In this document: in pieces, positions 19,287-29,664 of the stretch
Layout: every line of letters begins with the position of its first letter
Numbering within the stretch: the stretch's first letter is position 1
Source: Echinostoma caproni
Lineage: Eukaryota; Platyhelminthes; Trematoda; Plagiorchiida; Echinostomatidae
DNA length: 35,015 nucleotides
Reading direction: 5' to 3'
Assembly (NCBI GenBank): GCA_900618425.1
Contig: UZAN01044114.1
Span: 1-35,015 of the forward strand
Translations under genes and position numbers: made by a program
Notes under the pieces: generated by a model
The model's database searches: none
Told to the model about the DNA's origin: nothing
What the model saw: the letters and a program-made list of their open reading frames with translations, nothing else

Positions 19287-19723
19287 TGTGGTGAATCTGG
19301 TTTACAGTATAACCCAAACCACGGGGCGAAACGCTACAGTTTACGGACAACTGCGATAAGTCAAGCTTCTCGAGTGACGTCAGCAAAGCGCATACGTGTC
19401 ACAGCTTCTGGACTGCGAACCACAGGCCGATTGTGCCATAAAATCAGAAGCCGTGCGGCCCAGACAAAAGCTGTACGAAGCCAAAACTACTAGCACGCGA
19501 TTGGTAGAGGCTTGAATGACCAATGGAATTGTTTTGTACATATTATTTAAACCCTCTGATTTATCTCAATAAACAAAATGCCATTCCTGTGGTCCCTTCC
19601 TCGCGTCTTGGTTACGTGGGATACGGTTGTGCTAGTACCAGTGTGATCCAGGGCTTACTTGCCGTCCGCGATTTCTGATACGTGATTCGTAATTCGTGAT
19701 CGGTGCATACTGCAACCACTACA
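19287..19723 (+). mobile_element. Solo LTR, copy 1 (LTR family L)
   Basis: Starts TGTGGTGAATC and ends ACCACTACA. It carries the promoter and processing features of an LTR: a CCAAT box at 19520-19524, a TATA-like TATTTAA at 19544-19550 and the polyadenylation signal AATAAA at 19568-19573. It ends with the GTGATTCGTAATTCGTGATC-type segment shared by all copies. The 437 bp align end to end with the five other copies in the window. No clean target duplication (flanks GCCAT and AAATG), so later change or recombination is likely. Confidence 0.8.
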
Positions 19724-20367
19724 AAATGCCAAGCGCTTCATAAAACAATCTGACTAATGGTCATCAGACGAAATCTGTCGAAACTCAGTCGATAACGATG
19801 ATGCAACCCGGATTTTGTCGCTGATATAAATGAATCAGCAATTCGTTGGGCGATGGTCAAACGTAAGGTTTGAGTTGGTTCGGTCAATAATCAGTGCGAC
19901 AAATTTATCACAGGGCCCAGTAACCAATAGGAATCAACTACGTGGAGTACACATGAAAACGAATGTACACTCGCTAACAGATTTCTAGACTTGTGCATTT
20001 TTTCCATTTTATTTGTCACTGTATGGATAACCCAATCCATAGTGTGCTCAATGATGACAAACCGTATCGATGAATCTTGGGCCGAAAATTCCATCCCTTA
20101 GGATGAAATAAGACAGCTTTTTAACAAAAATTAACTTAATCGTCTGACCGGCAAAATACAAAAACGAACACTTACACTGCCTAGATCGATTCGGCATTTA
20201 CTAAAGTCAAAACAGCCTCACCACAGACAGAGTAAACCCGTTTAAAATCATATCATCCTTATAACAACACCAACAACGGGGTAGTTAGTTCTCTCAATAA
20301 ACTTATTCATATTGTAATCCAGGCTCTTGGGACTCATTTTGCCAAAAATGAATGGAGTCAGTCTAAA
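19724..20367. other. No feature recognised
   Basis: AT-rich spacer between two solo LTRs. No protein-like frame, no repeat match seen. Confidence 0.4.
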
Positions 20368-20724
20368 TGTATTAGTGGAAGAAGGTAAAGATTACTGATT
20401 GCGAATCACGGACGCAACTGAAACACTGAATCGCACTAGCACTTGCAGGCTAGCATCTCCCGTCGCCCAGACGTAGGAAAAGACCATAGAAGTAGAAGTT
20501 CGTTTATTGAAAGAAATCAAGGGGATTAAATAAGATATACAAATGCATTTTGGTGGTTTTATAGGTATCCACCAAAAGCTCGCTTGTATCCTTGATGTCA
20601 TACCACTTCTGTCCGGACCGCACGACTTATGATTGGTAGGCACGATCCGCCTGTGGTTCGTTGTCCAGAAACTGTACCGCGTTCCTCTGTGGCTGGCGTT
20701 ATCCTGTAGGTTAGGTTCTCCACA
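20368..20724 (-). mobile_element. Solo LTR, copy 2, with perfect 5-bp target duplication
   Basis: On the minus strand it starts TGTGGAGAACCTAACC and ends CCACTAATACA. It is flanked by CTAAA on both sides (20363-20367 and 20725-20729). TG...CA ends with a 5-bp duplication are the hallmark of integrase-mediated LTR element insertion. 357 bp. No second LTR or internal region is attached, so it is a solo LTR left by recombination. Confidence 0.88.
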
Positions 20725-21030
20725 CTAAACCATCTATGGTGGTTTCTCTCGTGAACGCTCGATTGTGTATTTAACAATTTATCGTTTTCTTCATCTACAT
20801 GAGAGATGGAACCATAAACTATACTCTGGCGGCCAAACAAGAACGTTCCTTGACCCGAAAAGGATTATTACATCACTCAGCTCGGAACAGATATCTGTTA
20901 GGATGATGTTTTATCCAAATCACGTGGTAACGCAGTAGGAAGGCAGTTTGACCCCCCTCCCTCACTTTGCATGATCGCAGTCAGACGAGTCGCGGATAAT
21001 GGATACAGAATTTGTTTGTTAAGTAAATCC
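20725..21030. other. No feature recognised
   Basis: Short spacer between a solo LTR and the first composite SINE. No coding or repeat signal seen. Confidence 0.4.
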
Positions 21031-21356
21031 GTTCACTACATGACGAATTCGTCGTGTAAATGAAGAGTGAGCTCAAAATTTAGAAAGGACTGGAAAGCCG
21101 TTTCGACCTGGTGGGTAAATTCGTGTAAATTCAAAATGAGAGACGGTCTGATCAACTGCTCCGGGGTGGCCGAGTGGGTAGTTTGCTTGTGTTCTGCCCG
21201 TGAGGTCCCGGGTTCGATCCCCAGTTTGGTCGATGGATTAGCATTGCTGATGAGATCCGACCAGGTCGAAACTGCTGTTCAGTGCTTCCTAGCTTTTCAG
21301 CTCACGCCTCATTTACACGGCGAATTCATTATGTAAATAGATCAAATCCTCCAATA
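21031..21356 (+). mobile_element. Composite tRNA-SINE with inverted tail arms, copy 1
   Basis: Order: inverted copy of the tail (21035-21112), conserved spacer with GACGGTCTGATCAACTG, and a tRNA-like head with A box GGTGGCCGAGTGG (21165-21177) and B box GGTTCGATCCC (21211-21221). A short unique part and the forward tail (21260-21335; CCAGGTCGAAAC, CATTTACAC, CGAATTC) follow. The two arms are about 75-80 percent identical inverted repeats. The same arrangement, including the spacer, recurs at 23384-23766. No clear target duplication here. Confidence 0.75.
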
Positions 21357-21934
21357 CTCTCATGTAACATATCCATTGACCTTGAACTATTCACTTGCTC
21401 CTGCGAGACCGGTTAGATCGATCATACCAGTCACCAGCTGACTGAACGGGTTGAGAAAAAGACTAGGATAGGTCATCTGCAGCTCAGTTGCAGAGCCTGT
21501 AATCCCCAGAAAACATTAGTAGATGTCGACAGGTCAGTTTAGGTCATCTCGGTGACCCTAGGGAATCTGCTGACGAACTGAGACAAATTATGCTATGCAT
21601 GACCGGAACGGTAGCTATTCGAATCCACCACCCTGTACTGTGCAAACAAAAGTGGATGATACACAACCATGGGTTACCATAACCAGACGATATGACGCAA
21701 TCAGCGGTTGATCAGATAATCAAACAAAATCCGAATTATCATGTTTGGTAAGAAGTTGTATCTACTGATTACCATTCTGCAACCCTGTCTCATCTCATTC
21801 CTCCGGGATGAGGCCTGAGTTATGTTGCCAACCGGCGACCATTTACTATTGTAAAAGCTTGAGAATGAATGGGCGAGAAGAATTCATCGCTTCACTTTTG
21901 TTGTTCACTATGAATCGAACAGATTACTAAGACG
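21357..21934. other. No feature recognised
   Basis: Spacer between the first composite SINE and a LINE 3'-end scrap. No protein-like frame. Confidence 0.4.
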
Positions 21935-21990
21935 TTTCAGTTTGTACAACCATTAACCATGCACTTTCGTGCACCGGTTTGGTAGTGGAA
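21935..21990 (-). mobile_element. LINE 3'-terminal scrap with intact stem-loop
   Basis: The reverse complement reads CCGGTGCACGAAAGTGCATG followed by GTTAATGGTTGTACAAACTG. It matches the ends of the LINE copies at 5.75, 7.27 and 9.88 kb. TGCAC-GAAA-GTGCA forms a perfect 5-bp stem with a GNRA loop. Only the terminal 50-60 bases are present. Confidence 0.65.
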
Positions 21991-22002
21991 TGTTTGGATT
22001 GG

Positions 22003-22795
22003 TGTAATAGTTGTGGTATGCACTGATCACGGAACACGAATCACTCATCAAAAATCACGGACACCTAGTAAGCTCTGGATCACACTGGTACTTGAACGAC
22101 AGTATCCCACGTAACTGAGACACGAGGAAAAGGCTACAGGAATAGCAGTTCGTTTGTTGAAAGAAATCAGAGGGTTTAAATAATACGTACAAAACAAGTT
22201 CATTGATCATTCAAGCCTCTGCCAGTCGCGTAATGTAACGTGGAGAACTGAGCCCACTGCTGCCACCGATTCGTAATACACTGCAGGAGGTTGATTTCCG
22301 TTAACACGATCCGAGATTTTGGTGCCAGGAGCGCTGTAAGAATACCGCAAACAAAACCATGTTTGGGGTGTCGAACCAACCCTCGTAAACGCGACCCAGT
22401 ACAGACATTCACAATACACAGGTAGGAGACACTTCGGACAACAGATTCTCCGTGGAAGGGAGGGATTTCCAAAAGACCTGCAAGACACGTAAAATACAAA
22501 AGCAACCATGAATCAAAAGCTCCAGTGAAACATGTGCACAACTCACACTCGATCCAAAATGGCGGCGACGTGCTCAGCGTGCCTAGCGTTACACGTACCA
22601 ATATTTCTGGCGTTGTACAACTTTTGTCTGGGCCGGACAGTTTCTGATTGGTTGGTACAGTCGGTCTATGGTTTGCAGTACAGAGGCTGTGACACGTACG
22701 CACATTGCTGACGTTACCCGGGTAGGCTGATTCATTCCGGTTGTCCGAAAACTGTAATGTGTCGTCCCGTCATCTCGTAGGCTAGGATCACCACA
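22003..22795 (-). mobile_element. Solo LTR, copy 3, interrupted by a 360-bp insertion
   Basis: Minus strand: LTR 5' half 22795-22594, starting TGTGGTGATCCTAGCC, and LTR 3' half 22233-22003, ending ATTACA. The halves align with continuous parts of copy 1, showing an insertion at 22234-22593. Without it the LTR is about 430 bp, like copy 1. Flanks ATTGG and GATCT do not form a target duplication. Confidence 0.78.
22234..22593. mobile_element. Nested 360-bp element with 7-bp terminal inverted repeats
   Basis: Starts TGTAACG and ends CGTTACA, a perfect 7-bp inverted repeat. It interrupts solo LTR copy 3 exactly where copies 1 and 5 are continuous. CGTA lies at both flanks (22229-22232, one base from the element, and 22594-22597), a possible 4-bp target duplication. 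A minus-strand open frame of about 100 codons inside has no recognisable protein. Size and ends suggest a MITE-like non-autonomous DNA element, superfamily unknown. Confidence 0.55.
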
Positions 22796-23383
22796 GATCT
22801 TGTGAACGCAAAACAATCAAGCCATTTGTGTTACATTTGAGGCTTGTACTCACAGAACTATCACATTTTATACGGAAGCACTGAAGCTGTACGAGATGTG
22901 TCAAATGGTACGGGCACATCAATAAAACATTCTCCAGTCAACATGTTGTACAATGTGCGATCCCCCCCACACCTCACTTCCTAATCAAGCTTTGCAACGC
23001 CAACATTTGCAGAAAATAATTTCTTTATCATTTTTCGGCTTCAGATTATATCCTGAGATTTTTTGATCTGAATCACGTACAAATTGTGCGTCTAGGCTAA
23101 AGGAATACGGGTTTTCGCTAAGGGATTACGTGTAGTGGCTAAAGCATTGCGGGTTTTGGCTCAAGCTTGATGGGAAAAGGTGTGGTTCACCGATGTTGCA
23201 CCAAAGCATTCATTCATGCCTGCTGAATAAATCTACAGGTAGAACAACTCAAAATTTTTCAATCAGGTTTTTCCCTACAGTATTTTTTACGCTTTCATTA
23301 TAAAAGTAGTGATGACTGTTGTTGTTGTTCGGTTCATTGATCTGAAATTTTTCATTTAATCTAACTGGTCCATTAACAATTTT
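22796..23383. other. Spacer with an imperfect 42-bp tandem duplication
   Basis: At 23095-23136 and from 23137, two units start GGCTAAAG and share GCGGGTTTT/ACGGGTTTT and CGCTAAG/GGCTCAAG. Nothing else recognised. ATTAACAATTTT at 23372-23383 is the left target duplication of the next element. Confidence 0.45.
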
Positions 23384-23766
23384 ATAAGGATAATTTGTCG
23401 TGTTTGGATAGAGTAAATGAAGCGTGAACTGAAGAGCTAGAAAGATGAGCTCGATAGCTGTTTCTACCTGGTTGGTTCTCATCAAGCAATAAGTTCGCAA
23501 AGATGGGTTGTGCTATATAGTGTAAATGGAAAATGAAAAACGGTCTGATCAGCTGTCTGGTGACCGAGTGGGTAGCATGCTTGCCTTCTGCCGATGAGGT
23601 CCCGGGTTCCACCCCCAATTGGGTCGATGGATTCGCCCACTGCTGATGAGACCCAACCAGGTCGAAACAGCTGTCCAGTGCTTCCTAGCCTTTCAGTTCA
23701 TGCTTCATTTGCTCTATGCACGACGAATTTCCCCTATGAAATTGAATCGAATCATCCATTACTCTT
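23384..23766 (+). mobile_element. Composite tRNA-SINE with inverted tail arms, copy 2, 12-bp target duplication
   Basis: The whole 383-bp unit is flanked by the perfect 12-bp direct repeat ATTAACAATTTT (23372-23383 and 23767-23778). Order: inverted tail (23391-23484), spacer with GTAAATGGAAAATGA and ACGGTCTGATCAGCTG, tRNA-like head with A box TGGTGACCGAGTGG (23559-23572) and degenerate B box GGTTCCACCCC (23605-23615), then unique part and forward tail (23645-23740; ACCAGGTCGAAACAGCTGTC, TTCAGTTCATGCTTCATTTG). The duplication encloses both arms, so the composite moved as a single unit. Confidence 0.82.
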
Positions 23767-23778
23767 ATTAACAATTTT

Positions 23779-25894
23779 GTTAATTTAGTGTTTTCAGTTT
23801 GGCGAGAACCAAGTACTATGACCAGGTCCAGGTGGACTGTAGTAGTCAGAATAGGAATCGGAATCGAATAACGTGAACTCGGATTCGGACTGAAAACCCA
23901 CTGAATAGCGCTAAGTCAGATAGAACCAAGACGAGCTGCGAATACAGTTAATTCTATTCCGAAAATCATGCGAATATATATCATAAGCATCAAGTAATCA
24001 TTGATCAATTTTTCAACGTCCAATCCACAACGATATGGTTCATTTGTGCTCCTTCTTGCAGCCAACCAATCCGGTTAGATCCACTTGAGACCACAGGATT
24101 GGTCATTAAATCTGTCTTGATTGATTTCCTGGACGCTGTATCGTGGTGCGTGCGTACTGATTACGCGATCACCCCATGGACCTAATAATCTCATCTTCGC
24201 TGATCTCTTCAGTTTCATCTGGGACGACTGATTTGTTTTACAAACTGTTGTGGAATGTCGTCAATCGGACAAGTGACGTGGAAACATCTTCACCACGAAC
24301 TCAACCAGGACTGAATGGCTGAAATGAAAGGAGCTTGAAAACCAGTGTGCTATGTAGCTAACCCGGGAAACCTCGAAAGCTACCTGTGAATAGGAGAAAA
24401 ATAGTTCGTATTCAGGTTTATTCGAGTACAAAAAAGCATTTGATTGACTGTTATCCATTCTAACAACTTTACGTAAGCCGATATATCGCCATAGTTTAAC
24501 AACATAATATTAGTTTGTAGTCGGAACGACCTTCCAATCTCGGTCTGACAGGTCGTACGAGGTCCAATCTGGACTCGAAGATGATGTACAGCCACTTTTC
24601 CGAGGGACTGGCCATCACGATTAGATGAATAGCAGTCATCAAGCGATGATACCAAAAACGTAGTGGATCAATTGCAGTGACTCCGGGGCGGAGATGGTGG
24701 AGATGAATCGCTCCTTGATGAGAATGACTACACCAGATAGAAACGGGAAATTTGAGAGACAGTGCAAGGAGATTCGAACACATGATAAGAGATGTATCAC
24801 TGGTATCTGTGCGGCTTGAACCTAACTCCGGGGATTAAATGTCTTGCTTCACTGAATCACATAATGAACTGGAATATACAAAATAGCGAACCTTTTGAAT
24901 GAGTGAAGAAATAAAGAAACAAGGAATTAGATGAATCAAACATTGCTGAATTAAATTATTCTTAATAAAGTAATTCCCGTTTCTCCTCCTCGGGAATATA
25001 TATATATATATATTCATTACAATCACCTGAATTGTAACACCAGCTAATTTTGAAACTCTATGAAATATTTTACAAGGATGCTCAAGTCACGTTTGTTGTG
25101 GTTCGTTGCATCTAACATACATCTAGCACATTCTATTGATCACTCAATGGGGACTGGCTCTGAAAGAGCTATCCATCCAAAATAACCCGGTGTTACTAAT
25201 GAGATTAGCATGATGAAAATGCACTTTCTGGGTACAAGTGTATGAACGAAATGACAAAATATTGTCAAATACACATGCCTGACGAGTGACAAGAACTTCG
25301 AAACCGGTCGTCTACATGTCACTTCACCGGATGTATGAGAGGATTACAAAGTTGCCCATAGACCTCAATATTGGGTATGTGGCCCCGATGAGACATGCTA
25401 GCTCAGCCGCTGTGTGAGACCAGATTGAATGCCTTAAAAATTCCGGGAACTATGTATTAAATCATATGTTGATACGGGCTTTTGTAAGTTTCGATGCATT
25501 ACAATTCAGTAAAAACAGAACCTCCAAACCTTTCACGATAAACAGAAACGCATGCCGAAGAAAGAGAACAAGAGTTCATTTAACCTATAAGGTGCATCCG
25601 CACATCAATTACGACTTTCACTTTGTCAGGGTGACATGATGTGCATACCAAACTAAACAGAAAGCAACTATGCTCCTGGCATTAATCAAATCAAGGGTGA
25701 CATCAAAAGTAAAGCACACACAACATATCACGGGATATGTCAGCGGGCCGAAATCAAGAAAGCCACCTCCCAAAAGTCCCTACATGGTATTAGAAGAACG
25801 GCACCCCAGTTACAAAACTCAGAGAATGAACAACATCAGGCGCGTATCAAGGGAATGAACTCGTAGGATGGTAGAAGGAAGCCAGTAGTACGAC
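23779..25894. other. 2.1 kb without a supported gene; one AT microsatellite
   Basis: Contains a (TA)n run at about 24996-25013. The minus strand between 24783 and 24380 has overlapping open frames (about 90-95 codons) without recognisable domains, possibly an old repeat. No exon-like splice pattern seen. Confidence 0.4.
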
Positions 25895-26240
25895 TGTGAT
25901 GAGTCAACCCACTGAGATAATGCTGGTCAAGCGACTACGCGCTCCAGTTTCTGGACATCAGATCATGGGTCAACACTATCGAGCAATCAACGGTCATACA
26001 GTTCAAACAGAAGACGTGTGACTTGAAAAGTGAGAACGGTGATTGGTTGACATCAACTTGACTAATAATGTTTCTATGTACACATTGTTTAATCCCTTTG
26101 ACTTCTCCCAATGAAGGAACCGCTACTTGTGTGGCTTTTTTCCTGCTTCTCGTCAATGGGAGATTCCAGCGTACGGTTGTTAGTGCGATTCTGTGCCTCA
26201 GTTGAGACCGCGATTCGTGATCCGTACGTCGAGTACTACA
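25895..26240 (+). mobile_element. Solo LTR, copy 4, with perfect 5-bp target duplication
   Basis: Starts TGTGATGAGTC and ends GAGTACTACA. Flanked by ACGAC on both sides (25890-25894 and 26241-26245). Contains the shared blocks CAGTTTCTGGACA, TTTAATCCCTTTGACTTC, CTTCTCGTCAATGGGAGATT and GCGATTCGTGATCCGTA. 346 bp; diverged from copy 1. Confidence 0.88.
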
Positions 26241-26651
26241 ACGACACCTAATCGTCTCAAATTAACATCCGATTTCGCTCGTCATAACGCAAGCACAAAG
26301 AAATTCAAAGTTTTCAACCGGAGTTATTTTGGCTCACAATCCCGAAATAAAGACGGGTTTCGGCATTGCATACACAATTCTCTGACTCCTGGAGGAGCAG
26401 GTGGAGGAGGACGAGTGTGGTAGTACTCGCATCGTGTGTAAGTGGTATTTTCTGGTGCCAGTATAATGAAACAGCTTACAGGTTCTTATCACATCTTGGA
26501 AGGGGACCAAGAATTTCATGCTACAAGTCGCCTGAATAAACTGTTGAACAGTTTGACCTGTGTTTGACCACTGTATTTCAACTAACGTGTTAGGCTCTAT
26601 TTAGCTTGATCTTCACCCATAGGCATATCATTCTACTACTACTACTACTAT

Positions 26652-26687
<36 letters not shown>

Positions 26688-28084
26688 CACTACTACTACT
26701 ACTACTATTACTACTATTACTACTACTATTACTACTACTAATAATAATAATAAAAATAAAAATACCTTTTGACTTTTTCTAGTCTAGCGTGTGACTCACA
26801 TTTAGCTATCTCATTGGAGGCATGCAAATTGCCACTCCATTGTCGGCAGGAGGTCAGAGGTCACTGCACACACTCAGTGTGAATAGCATAGACTTGGTCA
26901 AACACATGGTAATTTCCCTTTCTTATCACCCAGGGGAAGTAAACAATAAATAAGAATAAATGTGCATATGTCGCCAGGCATAGCAACCGGGAGATAATGA
27001 CTTAGTTATACTGGACCAGTTTTGTTCTTTTGTCCGCAACACCGGTTGGGTTTGTGACATGGGAGCTGGGAGAATAAACAAAGATCGTCAACCACTGCGT
27101 CCTCCTCCACCCACTCCCCGTCCGCCTGTCCCCAACCCCGACTGATCCTCATCCATGTGTGCGTTCGCGTGAATTGCTGCAGACCGAGCACTTAGCACGC
27201 ACACACACTCACATGTGATAGACACTTCGGGAACGAAATGATTCATTCATTGCCTTGCCATACCACGGTTTAGTTACACTATGGCAACCGCTTTCTACGC
27301 CGGAATGATGGCTTCAACCCCATGGCGCACGTCCCACAAACTAGAGATTAAACGGGAGCGGAATGATTACACAGGCCATAAAGTTATCACATCGCATCAC
27401 TTCCAGCAAATACAAATGAAGCATTCGAAACTGAGATGACAGCATGGTGTTGACATCAGGATCTAGCTCATCGCGTGCATGCTCCAACCCCATCATTTTC
27501 TTCTCAACTCTCCCACGGTCTTTGCATCACATAGCAGTCTGTCGATTGACCGCTTTCTATTTTATGAAAATTGGTTGTACTGATATGCTTTCAATGATAG
27601 CTAGTTTACCGCCTCCGGGAGCTGGTAATCGGGTGTTAACGTCACCAAATTATCACCTCGGAGGAAGTGTGTGTTCGAATCCCACCACCACCACCAGCAT
27701 ACGCATATCTCCGGATGGTTGGAGGGTTCGAATCGCAAAACCCCGTCCGGTGCTTCCCCTAGGCAAGTTTATTCAGTCATTCACATCTGAACAGGTGATT
27801 TAACAGAACGGGAGCAGACACTTCTGAGCAGAAAATTCAGCTCTGGTTCATTTGCACCTCCAATCGAGGAAAATGTGTCTATATTGGATGGCCAAGCATG
27901 GTCACATTTTACAAGCCTGTCCACCCCCTTACTCGTCTGTGCATCTGATACGGCAATGTGACCGTTTGAAAACTTAAACCTGACGCGTTCAGCCAGACCT
28001 AATGTGCTGTATCTGTTAGAGTCGTCTGTTGCGCTGGCTGACAACTGTGACCCGTGGCCTACGAGCTGTGAAACGTCTAAACAA
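26241..28084. other. 1.8 kb without a supported gene; trinucleotide microsatellite
   Basis: A long (CTA)n/(TAC)n array occupies 26633-26738 and runs into (AAT)n/(AAAAT)n to 26765. B-box-like GTTCGAATCCC at about 27674 is followed by CCACCACCACC, resembling the SINE at 6.0 kb, but no A box or tail was found. GGTGGAGGAGGAC lies at 26400-26412. Confidence 0.4.
26633..26765 (+). repeat. (CTA)n / (AAT)n compound microsatellite
   Basis: About 35 CTA-type units with scattered ATT/ACC interruptions, then AAT and AAAAT units. A shorter CACTACTACTACTTCTAC stretch occurs at 49-68. Confidence 0.95.
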
Positions 28085-29060
28085 AAACGTCGACTTTCCG
28101 CGACAGAAGCACAGACCAGTCAGGCGGAGGATGTTTGAGAATGGGCTTGTGAGTTGTGTTCATGCTTGACACATTCTCACCGGATGAAGCTGTATCTGAA
28201 TTTTCTACACAACAGTGCGTTTCTGATCTGATGAATCATCTGGTTGAATTATATGAACTGAATAGAATCTCGCAGCTCGGTGATTTTACATCTGGAACAG
28301 TCGGTCTGAGACATTCAGACGCAGACGAACTGCGATCGATCATCGTATAGAATCGAGAAGGCTTAAAGGTAAGATCTATCATTTCTGCTGAAATATTACT
28401 ATCCAACGTCCGTACAAATCTTCGGTGTGACGGGACGCAAACTGCCGTTGATGGGTGAGGTTTCGCTGATCGTTCGAGGTGCGGAAAACTGCTTTGTTCC
28501 CATTCGCTTCGTGATCGCCAAAAACAGTCCATTCGTGAGTTGAACCATTTCTTGTTACTTCATACCAGCACCGCGTCAAATGTGCACAGGCATTTGCAGC
28601 GGTTAATCATGAAGTGTATCCGCAACAATGCTGGACGTACGCAAATTCAGCCGGCCCAATTTGAAGTTGCCGGTGAGCCCATCTTCAGGGAACGGCGTGT
28701 AATCCCATATGATCAACGCAAAGATGTATTGAAAGTCTTTGAGAAAATGGAGTGTGACGGCATCATCACTCGTGTCACATCAAGTGCGTGAGCAACACCA
28801 ATTGTGGTCGCGATCAAAAGTGACGCTAAGACACCACGAATTTGTGGTCAGCTGACCATGAACCCTCGGTTGAGAAAGTGTGCCGCCACCACGCTGGAAC
28901 CAGAAGATCTCACGAATGTATTGCATGGCTTCAAATGCCTTTCATAATTTGATTTGGCAGACGAATATCTTCAAATCCCACTTGTTTATGTACGCCGGCA
29001 AGATCAGCAACGAAAATATGTTTATCTCGGTGCGCAATTCATAGCTTCGAAGGAGTCACA
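28085..29060 (+). pseudogene. Ty3/gypsy-type pol remnant (reverse transcriptase)
   Basis: The + strand frame over 28540-29050 reads GEPIFRERRVIPYDQRKD, EKMECDGIITRVTSS, ATPIVVAIKSDAKTPRICG, LTMNPRLRKCA, then FDLADEYLQIPL. This is the first half of a gypsy reverse transcriptase, including the DLADAYLQIPL block with its first catalytic Asp. Stops interrupt at about 28789 and 28946. Sequence is lost after QRKYVYLGAQF, before the second catalytic YxDD motif. Upstream frames (28156-28350) may be a pol linker but are not recognisable. No LTR directly flanks it, so whether LTR family L belongs to it is open. Inactive. Confidence 0.8.
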
Positions 29061-29452
29061 AGCCTATGGTGATTGATTGTTTCATCGATCGGTTTGTCTC
29101 ATCGTACTTATTGTCATTCATATATGAATGACAAACATATCTTGAGTAGTACCAAAATTTGAAGCAGATAATTTCTATTGGTTCCGTTTATTTACTGTAC
29201 AACAAACGTCCAATAAACGTTCGGGACAGAGGTTGCAGCCGACCGAAGGTCGCCAAACATGTGATGGAAAAATAGGGCGATAGTGATGGGGGTTCGAACT
29301 CGCAATCTTCAATGGAATTGACGAATGGTCTATTGAATTTGATAACCGCCGCCCAGGTGAACAACTCTTTGTAGTAGTTTACTACAATTCTTGCCCGTAT
29401 TGCGTTGTGTCACGTGAAAGTTTGACCTGATTTCTATGTACAACTCGAATCT
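29061..29452. other. Spacer with a perfect 24-nt palindrome
   Basis: TTGTCATTCATA at 29111-29122 is followed directly by its reverse complement at 29123-29134. No gene. Confidence 0.6.
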
Positions 29453-29664
29453 TATAGTGGTTGAAGTATACATCAATCACGAATTATGAATCACGTATCA
29501 GAAGTCACGGACGCCACACAAGCACGACAATATCTCATGTAACTGAGACGCAAGGAAAAGGCCACAGGAATAGCAGTTCGTTTAATGAAATAAATTATGT
29601 GGTTTAAGTGATATGTACAGATGAGTACATTGGTCTTCCAAGCCTCTATCAATCAGGTGCTCGT

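Noticed and set aside
22200..22703. 167-codon minus-strand open frame
   Set aside because: Runs across the border of an LTR and its nested insertion; no recognisable protein.
26633..26765. Regular short-spaced repeats that could suggest an array
   Set aside because: Pure trinucleotide microsatellite with no spacers; not a CRISPR, and the DNA is eukaryotic.
27670..27735. Two GTTCGAATC motifs that could be tRNA B boxes
   Set aside because: No A box, no cloverleaf and no tail, so neither a tRNA gene nor a supported SINE.
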